Positions 26,135-35,754 of a stretch of 64,000 nt of DNA are shown here, piece by piece; position 1 is the first letter of the stretch; each line of letters starts with the position of its first letter. The DNA is from Blastocatellia bacterium UBA7656 (GTDB lineage Bacteria > Acidobacteriota > Blastocatellia > UBA7656): positions 124,140-188,139 of the forward strand of contig DLHY01000078.1 of NCBI GenBank assembly GCA_002483445.1, given 5' to 3'. The notes beneath the pieces were generated by a model, which saw only the letters and a program-made list of their open reading frames with translations, had not been told where the DNA came from and ran no database searches. The translations under genes and the position numbers were made by a program.

Positions 26135-27217
26135 ATGAAAAAATTGATGATAGGCATATCGCTGATGTTTCTCGTTCAATCCGCGTTTGCTCAGGACTTG
26201 CCGCAGCCCAAGCTCACTCCCACTCCAACGATGGAAAGACACGAGCCGCTCATACGTCAGGGCATCGCGCTGCATGATCGCGGAGATTTTGACGGCGCGA
26301 TTCGCAGTTATGAAGAAGTGCTGAAAGAAAATCCCGACGACGTGATTGCGCTCTACGAGATGGCTTACTCCTTTGGGGAGAAGAAGGATTATAAGAAGAG
26401 CCTTGAACTTGCCTATCGCGGAGCGCAGTACAAATCGAAACAGTTGTTCGGCTTTTATGTTCTTATAGGCAACAATCTCGATAACCTGGGGCGGCCCCAG
26501 GACGCGATCAAGACATATAAATCGGGCATCAAAATGTTCCCTGAAGAATCGCTGCTTCACTTCAATCTCGGAATCACTCTCATAGGCCAGGACAAACCTG
26601 ATGAAGCGAGAGTGAGTTTGAAGGATGCCGTCACCTTCAATCCCGCTCATCCCGGCAGCCATCTTCGTCTCGGCGATTTGTACTTCAAGGGGAATTATCG
26701 AATACCTGCTCTTCTGGCTATGGGCCGTTTCCTCGCGCTTGAGCCTAAATCGGAGAGATCGACTTATGCGCTTCAGGTGATTCAAGACGTGCTTGGACGG
26801 GCGGCGACCAGAGATGAAAAAACGGGAAACATAAACATCACGCTCGACACGTCGGCCAAAACCGACGAAGGCGATTTCGGCGTGGCGCTGACCATGATGG
26901 GAATACTGGGCGCGGCTCGTCATCTTGATAAAAACAAAAACAAAACCGAGATGCAATTGATAGTCGATATGATCGAATCGCTACTGTCGATCATGTCGGA
27001 AGGCGACGCGAAAAAGAAGCAGCCGGGCTTTGCGTGGAATTACTATCGCCCGTACTTTCTGGAGATGAAAGCGCGCAATATGGTCGAGCCTTTCTGCTAC
27101 TACATCTATCAGACCAGCCAGTCGACGGAAGTGGCGAAGTGGCTTGCGCAAAACACCACACGGGTCAATGAATTTCTCTCCTGGTCGAAGGGTTATCAAT
27201 GGCCTCGCGTGAAGTAG
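26135..27217 (+). CDS. Exported TPR protein
   Basis: 360 residues. Signal peptide 1-20 (ends SAFAQ). About four TPR units lie between residues 40 and 200, with typical motifs such as LHDRGDFDGAIRSYEEVLKE, NLDNLGRPQDAIKTYK and LGITLIGQDKPDEARVSLKD. The C-terminal 150 residues have no recognisable motif. A scaffold role in the periplasm is likely. The start is preceded by AAGG. The gene lies 27 nt after ggt and ends in a TAG that is also the beginning of a repeat array. Confidence 0.85.
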   Translation: MKKLMIGISLMFLVQSAFAQDLPQPKLTPTPTMERHEPLIRQGIALHDRGDFDGAIRSYEEVLKENPDDVIALYEMAYSFGEKKDYKKSLELAYRGAQYKSKQLFGFYVLIGNNLDNLGRPQDAIKTYKSGIKMFPEESLLHFNLGITLIGQDKPDEARVSLKDAVTFNPAHPGSHLRLGDLYFKGNYRIPALLAMGRFLALEPKSERSTYALQVIQDVLGRAATRDEKTGNINITLDTSAKTDEGDFGVALTMMGILGAARHLDKNKNKTEMQLIVDMIESLLSIMSEGDAKKKQPGFAWNYYRPYFLEMKARNMVEPFCYYIYQTSQSTEVAKWLAQNTTRVNEFLSWSKGYQWPRVK

Positions 27218-27322
27218 GCAGTGGTCAGTGGAGGGAACAGGTTACAGGGAACAGGTGACAGACTCGGAGATTTCTCCTGTTCCCTGTTCCCTGTAACCTG
27301 TAACCTGCTGACTTCTGACTCC
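27218..27322. repeat. Period-7 inverted repeat array (locus D)
   Basis: It starts directly after the TAG of the TPR gene with GCAGTGGTCAGTGG, continues with AGGGAACAGGTTACAGGGA (27233-27261) and has an inverted arm at 27277-27307 (units TTCCCTG and TAACCTG). It then ends with CTGACTTCTGACTCC, the heptamer of locus E. The AGGGAACAGGTGACAG units recur at locus K (61534-61613), 34 kb away. Confidence 0.88.
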
Positions 27323-27347
27323 AGACTTTTCGAAGGAGGAATCCCGG

Positions 27348-27920
27348 ATGAAAACGAAACGAATAATCATGGTGATCGCCCTGCTTCTGCTCATTGCAGC
27401 AAGTGTAGGAGGGCAGAACAAAGTCAAGGTCGAGCCGGATCAGAAATACCTGCTGCTCTCGACGATGAAAACTTCGACCATGCAGAAAGAGCTTGATGAA
27501 GTCGCGGCTCAGGGCTTTCGCATCATCGTCGGCGCGCAGGGCGGCTCTCAGTCAGAAATGGTTCTCTTCCTCGAACGAGTGGCCAAGCCGCCTGATACCT
27601 ACAAGTATAAGCTGCTGGCTACGACGAAGACTTCGACTATGGAAAAAGAGTTGAACGCTTCGGCGGCGGAAGGCTACCGATTGCTGGCCCGCGCAATCAT
27701 GGCTAAAGAGGGACTGCTCTCGAACGAAGTCATAACCATACTCGAACAGGCTCCCAAGAGCGATAAAAAATACGCCTATCGCTTGCTGGCGACTTCGCGG
27801 ACTTCCACCCTGCAAAAGGAAGTCACTGAGGCCGAGGCGGAAGGATATGTGCTTGTGGGGCTGGTCGGGCGCGGCGAAAACATGGTCATCATGGAGAGAG
27901 AATCTTCAGGGGCGCGCTGA
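27348..27920 (+). CDS. Exported protein with three ~50-residue internal repeats
   Basis: 190 residues. Signal peptide about 1-22. Three tandem copies of one unit follow: YLLLSTMKTSTMQKELDEVA, YKLLATTKTSTMEKELNASA and YRLLATSRTSTLQKEVTEAE, each followed by a glycine-aromatic turn (AQGFRI, AEGYRL, AEGYVL) and a strand. The unit resembles the small DUF4177-type alpha-beta fold. The function is unknown. AGGAGG before ATG supports the start. The neighbours are other exported proteins. Confidence 0.75.
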   Translation: MKTKRIIMVIALLLLIAASVGGQNKVKVEPDQKYLLLSTMKTSTMQKELDEVAAQGFRIIVGAQGGSQSEMVLFLERVAKPPDTYKYKLLATTKTSTMEKELNASAAEGYRLLARAIMAKEGLLSNEVITILEQAPKSDKKYAYRLLATSRTSTLQKEVTEAEAEGYVLVGLVGRGENMVIMERESSGAR

Positions 27921-28030
27921 TCGAAACCCTCAGAGGTTGCCTTCCCGAAAAGATGTAGCTAAATTGTCCCGGACAACTTCAGCGCCGGTTTAGTCTTTCT
28001 TTCGATAGTGGTTTCCGAACGGAGTCACGA

Positions 28031-29113
28031 ATGAGAGCAATAGCCTCCTTTCTACTCTTCGCGCTCATGTCCGTGAGCGCCTTTGCGCAAAAGGATTCAG
28101 CCGTACCCTCCGACCCGGATCAGGCGAAGCTCGTCACCTCGGACATAGATAATTTCTGGCGCGCGATGGATATGGCGACCGCCGCGAATCTGGAAGAAGT
28201 TCTCGACCGCGAATACCTCAAACGCGCAAGCCCCGGCCTTGAGGACTTCATCAAACTCCGAATCGGCAACGCAAAAAATCTCGCCTCGGTTGTAAACGCG
28301 CATCGCAAATACTACCAGTCGATTCGCGAAAGCACTTTGAAAATAAGCTCGATGCGTCCGCGCATAAAGGCAGCTTTCTACGCGCTCAAGTCTCTCTACC
28401 CGGATGCGATATTTCCAGACGTCTACTTCGTCATCGGGAGGCTTTCGAGCGGCGGGACTACTTCCAAACGCGCCCTCCTGATAGGGACAGAGATGTACGG
28501 CAGAACGCCTGCGACTCCAACCGAAGAACTCAATGACTGGCTCAAACAGGTTCTCGCTCCCGTAGACAACCTTCCTTATATCGTTGCCCACGAGATTATT
28601 CACGTTCAGCAGAAGATGATTTTCAGTCGCACGCTGCTTGGCCGGTCGATCATCGAAGGCAGCGCCGATTTTCTGGCCGAACTAATATCAGGCAAACATA
28701 TAAACGAGCATCTTCACCTCTACGGCAATCTGCGAGAACGGGAGCTTTGGGAAGAATTCAAAAAAGAGATGAACGACTCGAAGACCGACCGATGGCTTTA
28801 TAACGGCGCGAGCGCGAAAGACCGTCCGGCTGATCTGGGTTATTACATCGGCTGCAAGATCGCAGAAAGCTATTACAACCGCGCGGCGGACAAACGTCAG
28901 GCCGTGCGCGATATCATCGAGGTTCAGGACTTCGAAAAATTCCTGCGCGACAGTGGGTATGAATCGAAGTTTGTTAAGACAGAAGACAGAAGTCAGAAGT
29001 CAGGAGTCAGAAGTCAGGGGTCAGAAGTCAGGAGTCAGAATGTGTCTGACTTCCCGCATTTACTTGTGCCTCCCGGTTTTCACTTTTTCAGCACGCTGTC
29101 AAGGATGATATGA
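28031..29113 (+). CDS. Exported putative zinc protease (HExxH) with repeat-encoded tail
   Basis: 360 residues. Signal peptide about 1-21. HEIIH at about 189-193 and EGSADFLAE about 30 residues later form a gluzincin-like zinc site, as in DUF2268-type predicted Zn-dependent proteases. The natural end seems to be near FLRDSGYESKF (about residue 315). The remaining 45 residues are read from a heptamer-repeat array (RSQKSGVRSQGSEVRSQ) and from sequence beyond it. A TAA lies out of frame exactly where the array starts (TTAAGACAG), so a small indel probably displaced the original stop. GGAG 6 nt before ATG supports the start. Confidence 0.78.
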   Translation: MRAIASFLLFALMSVSAFAQKDSAVPSDPDQAKLVTSDIDNFWRAMDMATAANLEEVLDREYLKRASPGLEDFIKLRIGNAKNLASVVNAHRKYYQSIRESTLKISSMRPRIKAAFYALKSLYPDAIFPDVYFVIGRLSSGGTTSKRALLIGTEMYGRTPATPTEELNDWLKQVLAPVDNLPYIVAHEIIHVQQKMIFSRTLLGRSIIEGSADFLAELISGKHINEHLHLYGNLRERELWEEFKKEMNDSKTDRWLYNGASAKDRPADLGYYIGCKIAESYYNRAADKRQAVRDIIEVQDFEKFLRDSGYESKFVKTEDRSQKSGVRSQGSEVRSQNVSDFPHLLVPPGFHFFSTLSRMI

Positions 29114-29225
29114 ATGGCTCGTTGAGAATCATCTGAAGTGAAGAGAGAATCTTCTGACTTCTGACTTCTGACTTCTGTCTTCTGACTTCTGACTTCTGAC
29201 TTCTGTCTTCTGTCTTCTGACTTCG
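28978..29225. repeat. Period-7 inverted repeat array (locus E)
   Basis: The left arm (28978-29040) is built of TCAGAAG and TCAGGAG heptamers. The right arm (29151-29225) is built of about ten TTCTGAC/TTCTGTC heptamers. The arms are complementary and enclose about 110 nt that include the last codons of the upstream frame. The right arm ends directly at the GGAGGAGG ribosome site of the next gene. Confidence 0.9.
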
Positions 29226-29238
29226 GAGGAGGATCGAA

Positions 29239-32200
29239 ATGAAAAAACTGATTCTTGCGTTTCTGCTCGTCGCTTTAGTCGCGCCTATGCCGTCAGCAGG
29301 CGCGCAGGCAGGCGACATTACATCGGCGCTCAAAAATCTTCGCTGGCGTAATATCGGCCCAGCGAATATGGGCGGGCGCGTCACAGACATCATCGGCATC
29401 CCCGGCGACCCGAACACGTTTTATATCGGCGGAGCCTGCGGCGGCATCTTCAAAACCACCAACGGCGGCACTACCTTCAGCGCCCTGTTTCAGGATCAGG
29501 AGGTTCTCTCCATCGGAGCCATCGCAATCGCTCCCTCGGATAAAAACGTCCTTTATGTCGGAACCGGCGAAGGCGATCCGCGAAACAGCGCGTCGTTTGG
29601 CAACGGAGTTTATCGCTCGACCGACGGAGGCGAGACGTGGAAACATCTCGGCCTTTTCGACACAGAGCGCATCAAGCGAATTCTCATTCATCCGACTGAC
29701 CCGGAAACAGCGTGGGTAGCAGCCCTCGGCCATGCGTGGGGCGCGAACGAAGAGCGCGGCGTCTTCAAAACTACAGACGGCGGAAAGACGTGGGCGAAGA
29801 CTCTTTACTTTGATAAAGACACGGGCTGCTCCGATATCGATATCGATTCCGAGAACCCGCGCATACTTTACGCAGGGATGTACACCTTCCGACGCCGAGC
29901 GTGGCATTTCACCAGCGGGGGCGGTCGGACTGCGCTCTATAAATCCATGGACGGCGGCGTGACGTGGAAAAAACTCGCGAACGGATTGCCCGGAACTGAT
30001 ATGGATCGGATCGGTGTCGCCGTCTCGCGCAGCAATCCGCAGACGGTTTATATGATCACCGAGACGAAGACCGAAGGAAATCTTTTCCGCTCGGATGACC
30101 GAGGAGAGACCTGGCGGATGGTGCATAACGATCCGAACATCAACTTCCGCCCGTTCTACTACAGCGATATTCGCGTCGATCCGAATGACCCGGAGCGCGT
30201 CTACTCTCTCGGCGGCGGGTTGAGCCTCTCGCGCGACGGAGGGAGAACTTTCTCGCGAATCGCAAACGGTGTTCACGGCGATCATCAGGCATTGTGGATC
30301 GACCCCGCGAACTCGAATCGCATACTCAACGGCAGCGACGGCGGCTATCAGGTATCGAACGATGGCGGTCGCACCTTCGAGATAATCAACAACGTCGTTC
30401 TCTCGCAGTACTACCACATCACTTATGATCTCCGTCAGCCGTATTATGTTTACGGAGGATTGCAGGACAACGGCAACTGGGTCGGCCCGTCGGCGACGAC
30501 CTTCCGCGAAGGCATTCGCAAGGACGACTGGTACACCATCAGCGGCGGCGATGGCTTTTTCGTCGTGCCTGATCTCAACTCGCCCAACATAGTTTATTCC
30601 GACTCGCAGGGCGGGACCATCTCAGTGACCGACACCAACACCGGCCACACCCGCAGCATTCACCCGTATCCGAAAGAAGTAGGATCATCGGGCAATGCGA
30701 TTGCCGGATACAAGTATCGCTTCAACTGGAACCCGCCGATAGTCGCCTCGCCTCACGATTCGAAGACCATCTACTACGGCGGCAATGTGGTGTTCAAGAC
30801 GACCAACTACGGCCACTCGTGGGAAGAGATATCGAAAGACCTGACGACCAATGACAAGAGCAAGCAGCAGACATCAGGCGGCCCTGTAGTGACAGACAAC
30901 ACCGCTGCGGAGTTTCACTGCACGATACTCACTATTGCGGAATCGCCCGTTCAGCGCAGCGTGATATGGGCAGGCACGGACGACGGCAACATTCAGGTGA
31001 CGAAAGACGGCGGGAAGAACTGGACGAATGTTGTCGGGAACATTAAAGGATTGCCCGCTAATTCGTGGGTGGCCTGCATTGAGGCTTCGCATTTCGACGC
31101 AGGCACGGCTTACGCGGCGATAGATCGCCATCGCGATGATGATTTCTCTCCGCACGCATTCAAGACGACCGACTACGGGCAGACGTGGACTGCGATCAAA
31201 GGGAACCTTCCCGCGAAAGGTTATGTTCACGTCGTGCGCGAAGACACGAAGGTAAAAGACCTGCTTTATTGCGGAACGGAGCTTGGCGTCTTCGCGTCGT
31301 GGGACGGCGGACGGAGTTGGATTTCGATCAGAAACAATTTGCCGCCCGTCGCGGTCAACGACATAGCAGTTCATCCCCGCGAGGGCGATTTGATATTAGG
31401 CACGCACGGGCGCGGAGTGTGGATACTCGATAACATCACTCCGCTTCGTCAGCTTGCGGAAGCGATGGCGCAGGATGCATACCTATTCGACCTTCGCCCC
31501 GGCATAAGGTGGTATGTATGGGGCAGGGACTCGAACCTCGGACAGAAAACTTTCGCGGCTCCGAATCCTCCGGCGGGAGCGATGATCGATTATTACCTCA
31601 AGTCAGATGCGCAGGGGCCGATCACTATCACCGTCGCGGACGCAAGCGGCAAAACGATTCGCACCATTCGAAGCCTCGCGAACCGCGCCGGAGTCAATCG
31701 CGCCGTTTGGGATTTACGATATGACGGAGCGACGCAAGTGCCACAGGCAGGAGGGCCGGGTGGTGGCAGACCGGGCGGGCCAGGTGGAGGGCCGGGAGGC
31801 AGAGGAGCGGGCCAGCAGGCGGGCGGTCAGCAGGCAGGCGGGCCGCAAGCAACGGCGGCTCAGGAGTTCGTCGGGCGATTCGGATTCGGCGGCGGGCCTT
31901 ATGTTCTGCCCGGTGAATACACCGTCAAGATCAGGCTCGGCGGCAGGGAGCTTTCGAAGACGGTAAGAGTCGAGACGGATCCGCGAATAAAAATTTCGCA
32001 CTCTGATCTTGAAGCGCAGTTGAAAGCCGCGCTCGAATTGCGCGATCTCAGTTCGACGCTCAACCGCGTCGTAGCGAGGATTGACGATCTCACTCAGCAG
32101 TTGAACGCGCTCGCGGAGAATCTGCGGAAAGAGCCGCAGGAGCCTGTTTCAGGGGGCAATGGAGCGGCGCAGGGGCGAAGAGGGGCGAGCGATATGCCTG

Positions 32201-32496
32201 AAATAAAAACGGCGATGGATGAGTTGAAGAATCTGAGGTTGATGCTTGTCCGCGAAGGGCCGTTCGGCTATCGCTATGCGCCAAAGCTGAGAGAGGAAGT
32301 AAACTCGCTGATGGGATCGATTACGAGTCCCATCGCTGCGCCGACCGAGCCGCAGATGCTGCGTCTCAGAGAAGTGACCGCAGAGACGGCAAAAGCCGTG
32401 GCCGATCTCAACGCGCTCATCGAGGGGCCGATCAAAAAGATCAACGAGATGTTGCAGGGGCGTCCGCATGTGATGACCGGATCGCCCATCAAGTAA
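29239..32496 (+). CDS. Large exported Asp-box (BNR/VPS10-type) beta-propeller protein
   Basis: 1085 residues. Signal peptide about 1-24. At least eleven Asp-box motifs are spread over residues 60-700, for example TTNGGTTF, STDGGETW, TTDGGKTW, SMDGGVTW, SRDGGRTF, TKDGGKNW and SWDGGRSW. They indicate one or two sortilin/VPS10-like ten-bladed propellers. Databases often call such proteins glycosyl hydrolases, but no catalytic residues are evident. A Gly/Pro/Gln-rich linker lies at about 835-875, followed by a beta-strand domain and a helical C-terminus (about 915-1080). GGAGGAGG precedes the ATG. The protein is probably periplasmic or on the cell surface; the ligand is unknown. Confidence 0.85.
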   Translation: MKKLILAFLLVALVAPMPSAGAQAGDITSALKNLRWRNIGPANMGGRVTDIIGIPGDPNTFYIGGACGGIFKTTNGGTTFSALFQDQEVLSIGAIAIAPSDKNVLYVGTGEGDPRNSASFGNGVYRSTDGGETWKHLGLFDTERIKRILIHPTDPETAWVAALGHAWGANEERGVFKTTDGGKTWAKTLYFDKDTGCSDIDIDSENPRILYAGMYTFRRRAWHFTSGGGRTALYKSMDGGVTWKKLANGLPGTDMDRIGVAVSRSNPQTVYMITETKTEGNLFRSDDRGETWRMVHNDPNINFRPFYYSDIRVDPNDPERVYSLGGGLSLSRDGGRTFSRIANGVHGDHQALWIDPANSNRILNGSDGGYQVSNDGGRTFEIINNVVLSQYYHITYDLRQPYYVYGGLQDNGNWVGPSATTFREGIRKDDWYTISGGDGFFVVPDLNSPNIVYSDSQGGTISVTDTNTGHTRSIHPYPKEVGSSGNAIAGYKYRFNWNPPIVASPHDSKTIYYGGNVVFKTTNYGHSWEEISKDLTTNDKSKQQTSGGPVVTDNTAAEFHCTILTIAESPVQRSVIWAGTDDGNIQVTKDGGKNWTNVVGNIKGLPANSWVACIEASHFDAGTAYAAIDRHRDDDFSPHAFKTTDYGQTWTAIKGNLPAKGYVHVVREDTKVKDLLYCGTELGVFASWDGGRSWISIRNNLPPVAVNDIAVHPREGDLILGTHGRGVWILDNITPLRQLAEAMAQDAYLFDLRPGIRWYVWGRDSNLGQKTFAAPNPPAGAMIDYYLKSDAQGPITITVADASGKTIRTIRSLANRAGVNRAVWDLRYDGATQVPQAGGPGGGRPGGPGGGPGGRGAGQQAGGQQAGGPQATAAQEFVGRFGFGGGPYVLPGEYTVKIRLGGRELSKTVRVETDPRIKISHSDLEAQLKAALELRDLSSTLNRVVARIDDLTQQLNALAENLRKEPQEPVSGGNGAAQGRRGASDMPEIKTAMDELKNLRLMLVREGPFGYRYAPKLREEVNSLMGSITSPIAAPTEPQMLRLREVTAETAKAVADLNALIEGPIKKINEMLQGRPHVMTGSPIK

Positions 32497-32627
32497 ATGA
32501 CAGACGGGAGCGCGTGTCATTGGTTTTTACACATCTCCAGCCGCGTCAGCGGCCAGATGAACTTAGTCCGGTCTTTCAAGGCCGGGATCATAACGGCGCG
32601 CGCTCGCAGATAATAAGGAGAAACGCC

Positions 32628-33662
32628 ATGTGTCAGATTTCACGCAGGGAACTGCTCATCGGAGGCGCGGCATTGCTGGGAGTCGCTTCTGAAAATCTCA
32701 TCGTTCCCGCTCGCGCACAGGTCGATCAGGTAGACCGTGTTGCCAATGATATTTATTTTCATCAGGGCAATCTGGGTCGAGGCCATTGCAACAACGGATG
32801 GGTGGTGTTTGAAGATTATGTATTGGTCATCGATGCAAACTATCCGTCGGGCGCGCGGGAGATAATCCCGAAAATTCGCGCGATCACCGATAAGCCCATT
32901 CGCTTCGCGTTCGATACGCATCATCACGGCGATCATCTTTATGGCAATCAGGTGTGGGTCGAAAACGGCGCGACGCCTGTGGCTCATACGGGCGTGATAG
33001 ATGAGATGAAAAAGTACGAGACGGGCTATTATGCAAGCGCGCCCGGTCGATGGGAAGAATCGGCCAAACGCCGCGACGACATGAAAGATAGCCGACTCAA
33101 ACCGCCTTCGCTGCTTTTTCCACGCGAGCTTGTTTTCGATGACGGCAAGCATCGAGTGGAGTTGATACACATCGGCGTAGCGCACACTCACGGCGATGCG
33201 GTGGCGTGGCTGCCGAATGAAAAGATACTTTTCACGGGCGATGCGTGCGTCAACGGGGCTTTCAATTTCGTCGGCGACGGCAATGTGGAAAAGTGGATTC
33301 CGACGCTCGACGCGGCCAAAAAACTCGGCGCGCAGATAGTCTGCCCCGGTCACGGCCCGCGTAGCGATCAGACTATGCTCGACGATCAGCAGTCATTTTT
33401 CCGAGCGTTGCGCGAACAGGTAGGCGCGCAGGTGAAAGGGAAAAAGACGCCTGAGCAGGTGCGCGATTCCGTCGATCAGATTTTCGGCGCGATAACCGCA
33501 AACAAGCAGATTCAGCGTTATGCAAACCGGGGGTCGCTTCGCGCGCAGATGGAAAAAGTTTACGAAGAGATGACGGGAAAGAAATTCCCGGCGGCAGCAA
33601 AGACTGCGCGTGAGCATCGCAACTTTCACGCGCATCAGCACGGGCTTGATTTGGTGGGATAA
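32628..33662 (+). CDS. Exported MBL-fold metallohydrolase
   Basis: 344 residues from the ATG at 32628, which has AAGGAG 8 nt upstream and begins a twin-arginine-like signal (SRRELLIGGAALLG). A longer reading from 32514 has no such support. The metallo-beta-lactamase zinc motif HHHGDH is at 98-103. Further ligands lie in AHTHGD and FTGD at about 190-207, and in CPGHGP at about 243. It probably hydrolyses an ester, lactone or thioester bond outside the cytoplasm; the substrate is unknown. It is convergent with the gene at 33734, with a hairpin between them. Confidence 0.88.
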   Translation: MCQISRRELLIGGAALLGVASENLIVPARAQVDQVDRVANDIYFHQGNLGRGHCNNGWVVFEDYVLVIDANYPSGAREIIPKIRAITDKPIRFAFDTHHHGDHLYGNQVWVENGATPVAHTGVIDEMKKYETGYYASAPGRWEESAKRRDDMKDSRLKPPSLLFPRELVFDDGKHRVELIHIGVAHTHGDAVAWLPNEKILFTGDACVNGAFNFVGDGNVEKWIPTLDAAKKLGAQIVCPGHGPRSDQTMLDDQQSFFRALREQVGAQVKGKKTPEQVRDSVDQIFGAITANKQIQRYANRGSLRAQMEKVYEEMTGKKFPAAAKTAREHRNFHAHQHGLDLVG

Positions 33663-33671
33663 CTCGGAGAT

Positions 33672-33702
33672 GAGCGGGCGAGCCGACAGGCTTCACCCGC
33701 TC
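33672..33702. other. Hairpin between convergent genes
   Basis: GAGCGGG (33672-33678) pairs with CCCGCTC (33696-33702), with inner AGCC/GGCT pairing. It lies 10 nt after the MBL gene's stop and 32 nt from the end of the convergent gene. There is no T-run, so it is only a candidate terminator. Confidence 0.5.
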
Positions 33703-33733
33703 AAAGTCTCTGGATCGACATTGAGAAATCCCG

Positions 33734-34195
33734 CTACATCTCAGGCGTTTTGGGAGTGAACGGACGAACCCTTCGCATCCGTTTAATAAAGCTGTTGGCA
33801 ATCTGAGCTTCAACCGAGCCGCCGAGCGAGCCTATCTTCCCTCCGGCCACAACCATGTTCGTGTGCCTATAGATCACGCTGTAAACGAATATGTTCGTGA
33901 ACAGCTTTCGATCAACCTCTATGATCAAGTCGGCATCCGACTGGTTTCGCGCAATCGCCATTTCCCACTGCTCGAATTCTTCCCTCTTGAGGAGTTCCGT
34001 TTCGAGAGTCGCCGGTTTGAAATAGATCGTTTTGGAGCGGATGAAAATCGTTTGCGCAGACTGCAATATTTCAGCAGGCGTTTTGCGAACGACTTCGTTT
34101 TGAAGCAACCCTCTCGCACTTGCCGAAGGGATTGTAAGAAGCAGACAGATGGAAACAAGAAGTATCGCCAGTGTCCGATGAGTCAACCTTGTCAT
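33734..34195 (-). CDS. Exported protein of unknown function
   Basis: 153 residues from the ATG at 34195, preceded by GAGG and starting a clear signal peptide (RTLAILLVSICLLLTIPSASA). The mature part has mixed alpha/beta character: ILQSAQTIFIRSKTIYFKPA, then DADLIIEVDRKLF. No catalytic motif or known family is recognised with confidence. It is located just downstream of ispG on the same strand with about 105 nt between; the functional link, if any, is not visible. Confidence 0.65.
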   Translation of the reverse strand: MTRLTHRTLAILLVSICLLLTIPSASARGLLQNEVVRKTPAEILQSAQTIFIRSKTIYFKPATLETELLKREEFEQWEMAIARNQSDADLIIEVDRKLFTNIFVYSVIYRHTNMVVAGGKIGSLGGSVEAQIANSFIKRMRRVRPFTPKTPEM

Positions 34196-34300
34196 AGACC
34201 TCAATCTCCATGGTTCGAAATACTCACGCAACGAACTATAAGACCATCTCGACAGGTTTTCTCCGAGCAGTATGACACTTCCTTGATCGTCACACACGAT

Positions 34301-35584
34301 TTACGAATCAGATGCGTTATCTGCGTTCAGTGCTGAAGTCAATTTGGCGAGAGAAGTTTCCGCGGTCTTGCCCGCATACTTCGACTCGATATACTGATCG
34401 AGTATGCGAATGAACTGAGGCACTATAGATTTTCCCTGAAGCGTGGTGAACATTCGACCATCAACATAGACAGGCGCGCGGGGGTCTTCGCCGGTTCCGG
34501 GAAGCGAGATGCCTATGTTCGCATGTTTCGATTCTCCCGGCCCATTCACGACGCAGCCCATCACCGCCACTTTCAATTCTTCGACTCCCGGATAAAGACT
34601 TTTCCACGCGGGCATCTGATCGCGAATATAATTTTGAATCTCTTCGGCCATCTCCTGAAACAATGTGCTGGTCGTGCGCCCGCAACCGGGACAGGCCGTA
34701 ACGAGCGGCGTGAAACTCCTCAGCCCCATGGTCTGAAGAATCTGCTGCGCGACGATCACTTCTTCAGTCCTGTCGCCCGCGGGTCGCGGAGTGAGTGAAG
34801 CGCGAATCGTGTCGCCTATTCCCTCCTGCAATAAAACTGACATCGCCGCAGTCGAAGCGACAATGCCTTTGCTTCCCATCCCCGCTTCCGTCAGCCCCAG
34901 ATGAAGCGGATAATCGCAACGCGCGGCCAGATCGCGATAGATCGCTATCAAATCCTGAACCTCCGAAACCTTCGCGCTCAGAATTATTCTGTTATGCGCG
35001 AGTCCGATTTCTTCAGCCATCTGAGCCGACTCAAGGCCGCTGATAACTACAGCTTCGCGCATAACGTCGCGGGCGTCTTTCGGCTCAGGCCGCGCGGCAT
35101 TTTCATCCATCAATCGGGTGAGCAACATCTGATCGAGCGATCCCCAGTTGACGCCTATTCGCACGGGCTTGTCGTACTCGATAGCGGCTTCGATCATAGT
35201 TTTGAAATTTGTGTCGTGATGTCGGCCCGCGCCCACGTTGCCGGGATTGATGCGATACTTCGCCAGCGCGCGGGCGCAATCCTTGTACTCTTTCAAAAGT
35301 ATATGGCCGTTATAGTGAAAGTCTCCGATGATCGGCACCGAGACGCCGCGCTCGCCCAGCATCTCGACGATGCACGGAACGGCTTCGGCAGCCTGCCGGG
35401 TGTTTACGGTGATGCGCACAAGCTCCGAGCCTGCGCGATAAAGTTGTTCTATCTGAAGTGCTGTCGAACGTGCATCGACGGTGTCGGTATTGGTCATCGA
35501 TTGAACGACTATCGCGTTATTGCCGCCTACGCGGACGCCTCCGACATCTACCGCAACTGAGAGCCTTCGATTGGTGATTGACAC
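34301..35584 (-). CDS. ispG: 4-hydroxy-3-methylbut-2-enyl diphosphate synthase
   Basis: 427 residues, the normal length for bacterial IspG. The enzyme reduces methylerythritol cyclodiphosphate to HMBPP in the MEP isoprenoid pathway and binds a 4Fe-4S cluster. The N-terminal TIM-barrel shows VGGNNAIVVQSMTNTDT and VGAGRHHDTNF. The C-terminal cluster domain has the cysteines in ACPGCGR and GCVVNGPGE. The start is GTG with GGAG 7 nt upstream. This shows that the organism makes isoprenoids by the non-mevalonate route. Confidence 0.97.
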   Translation of the reverse strand: MSITNRRLSVAVDVGGVRVGGNNAIVVQSMTNTDTVDARSTALQIEQLYRAGSELVRITVNTRQAAEAVPCIVEMLGERGVSVPIIGDFHYNGHILLKEYKDCARALAKYRINPGNVGAGRHHDTNFKTMIEAAIEYDKPVRIGVNWGSLDQMLLTRLMDENAARPEPKDARDVMREAVVISGLESAQMAEEIGLAHNRIILSAKVSEVQDLIAIYRDLAARCDYPLHLGLTEAGMGSKGIVASTAAMSVLLQEGIGDTIRASLTPRPAGDRTEEVIVAQQILQTMGLRSFTPLVTACPGCGRTTSTLFQEMAEEIQNYIRDQMPAWKSLYPGVEELKVAVMGCVVNGPGESKHANIGISLPGTGEDPRAPVYVDGRMFTTLQGKSIVPQFIRILDQYIESKYAGKTAETSLAKLTSALNADNASDS

Positions 35585-35754
35585 TGAAACGCTCCTAACC
35601 GGAAGTCAGAATCTCTGCGATTCATTCGACTCATCGAATCGCACTTGGATTGTACAAAGCGAGGGGGCGAGCCGCAACATTTCGATTCCGCGTTGCGTCG
35701 CCGCTTCTACGAGATTATGTTTTGTGCGATCAAATCTCAGCAGAGGAGACAGGA

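Noticed and set aside
28978..29225. CRISPR-like array
   Set aside because: The units are 7 nt in direct contact, with no unique spacers of about 30 nt and no cas genes; it is a short tandem repeat.
32514..32627. Longer N-terminus for the MBL hydrolase
   Set aside because: The Met at 32628 has AAGGAG at 8 nt and begins the signal sequence; the upstream stretch has neither.
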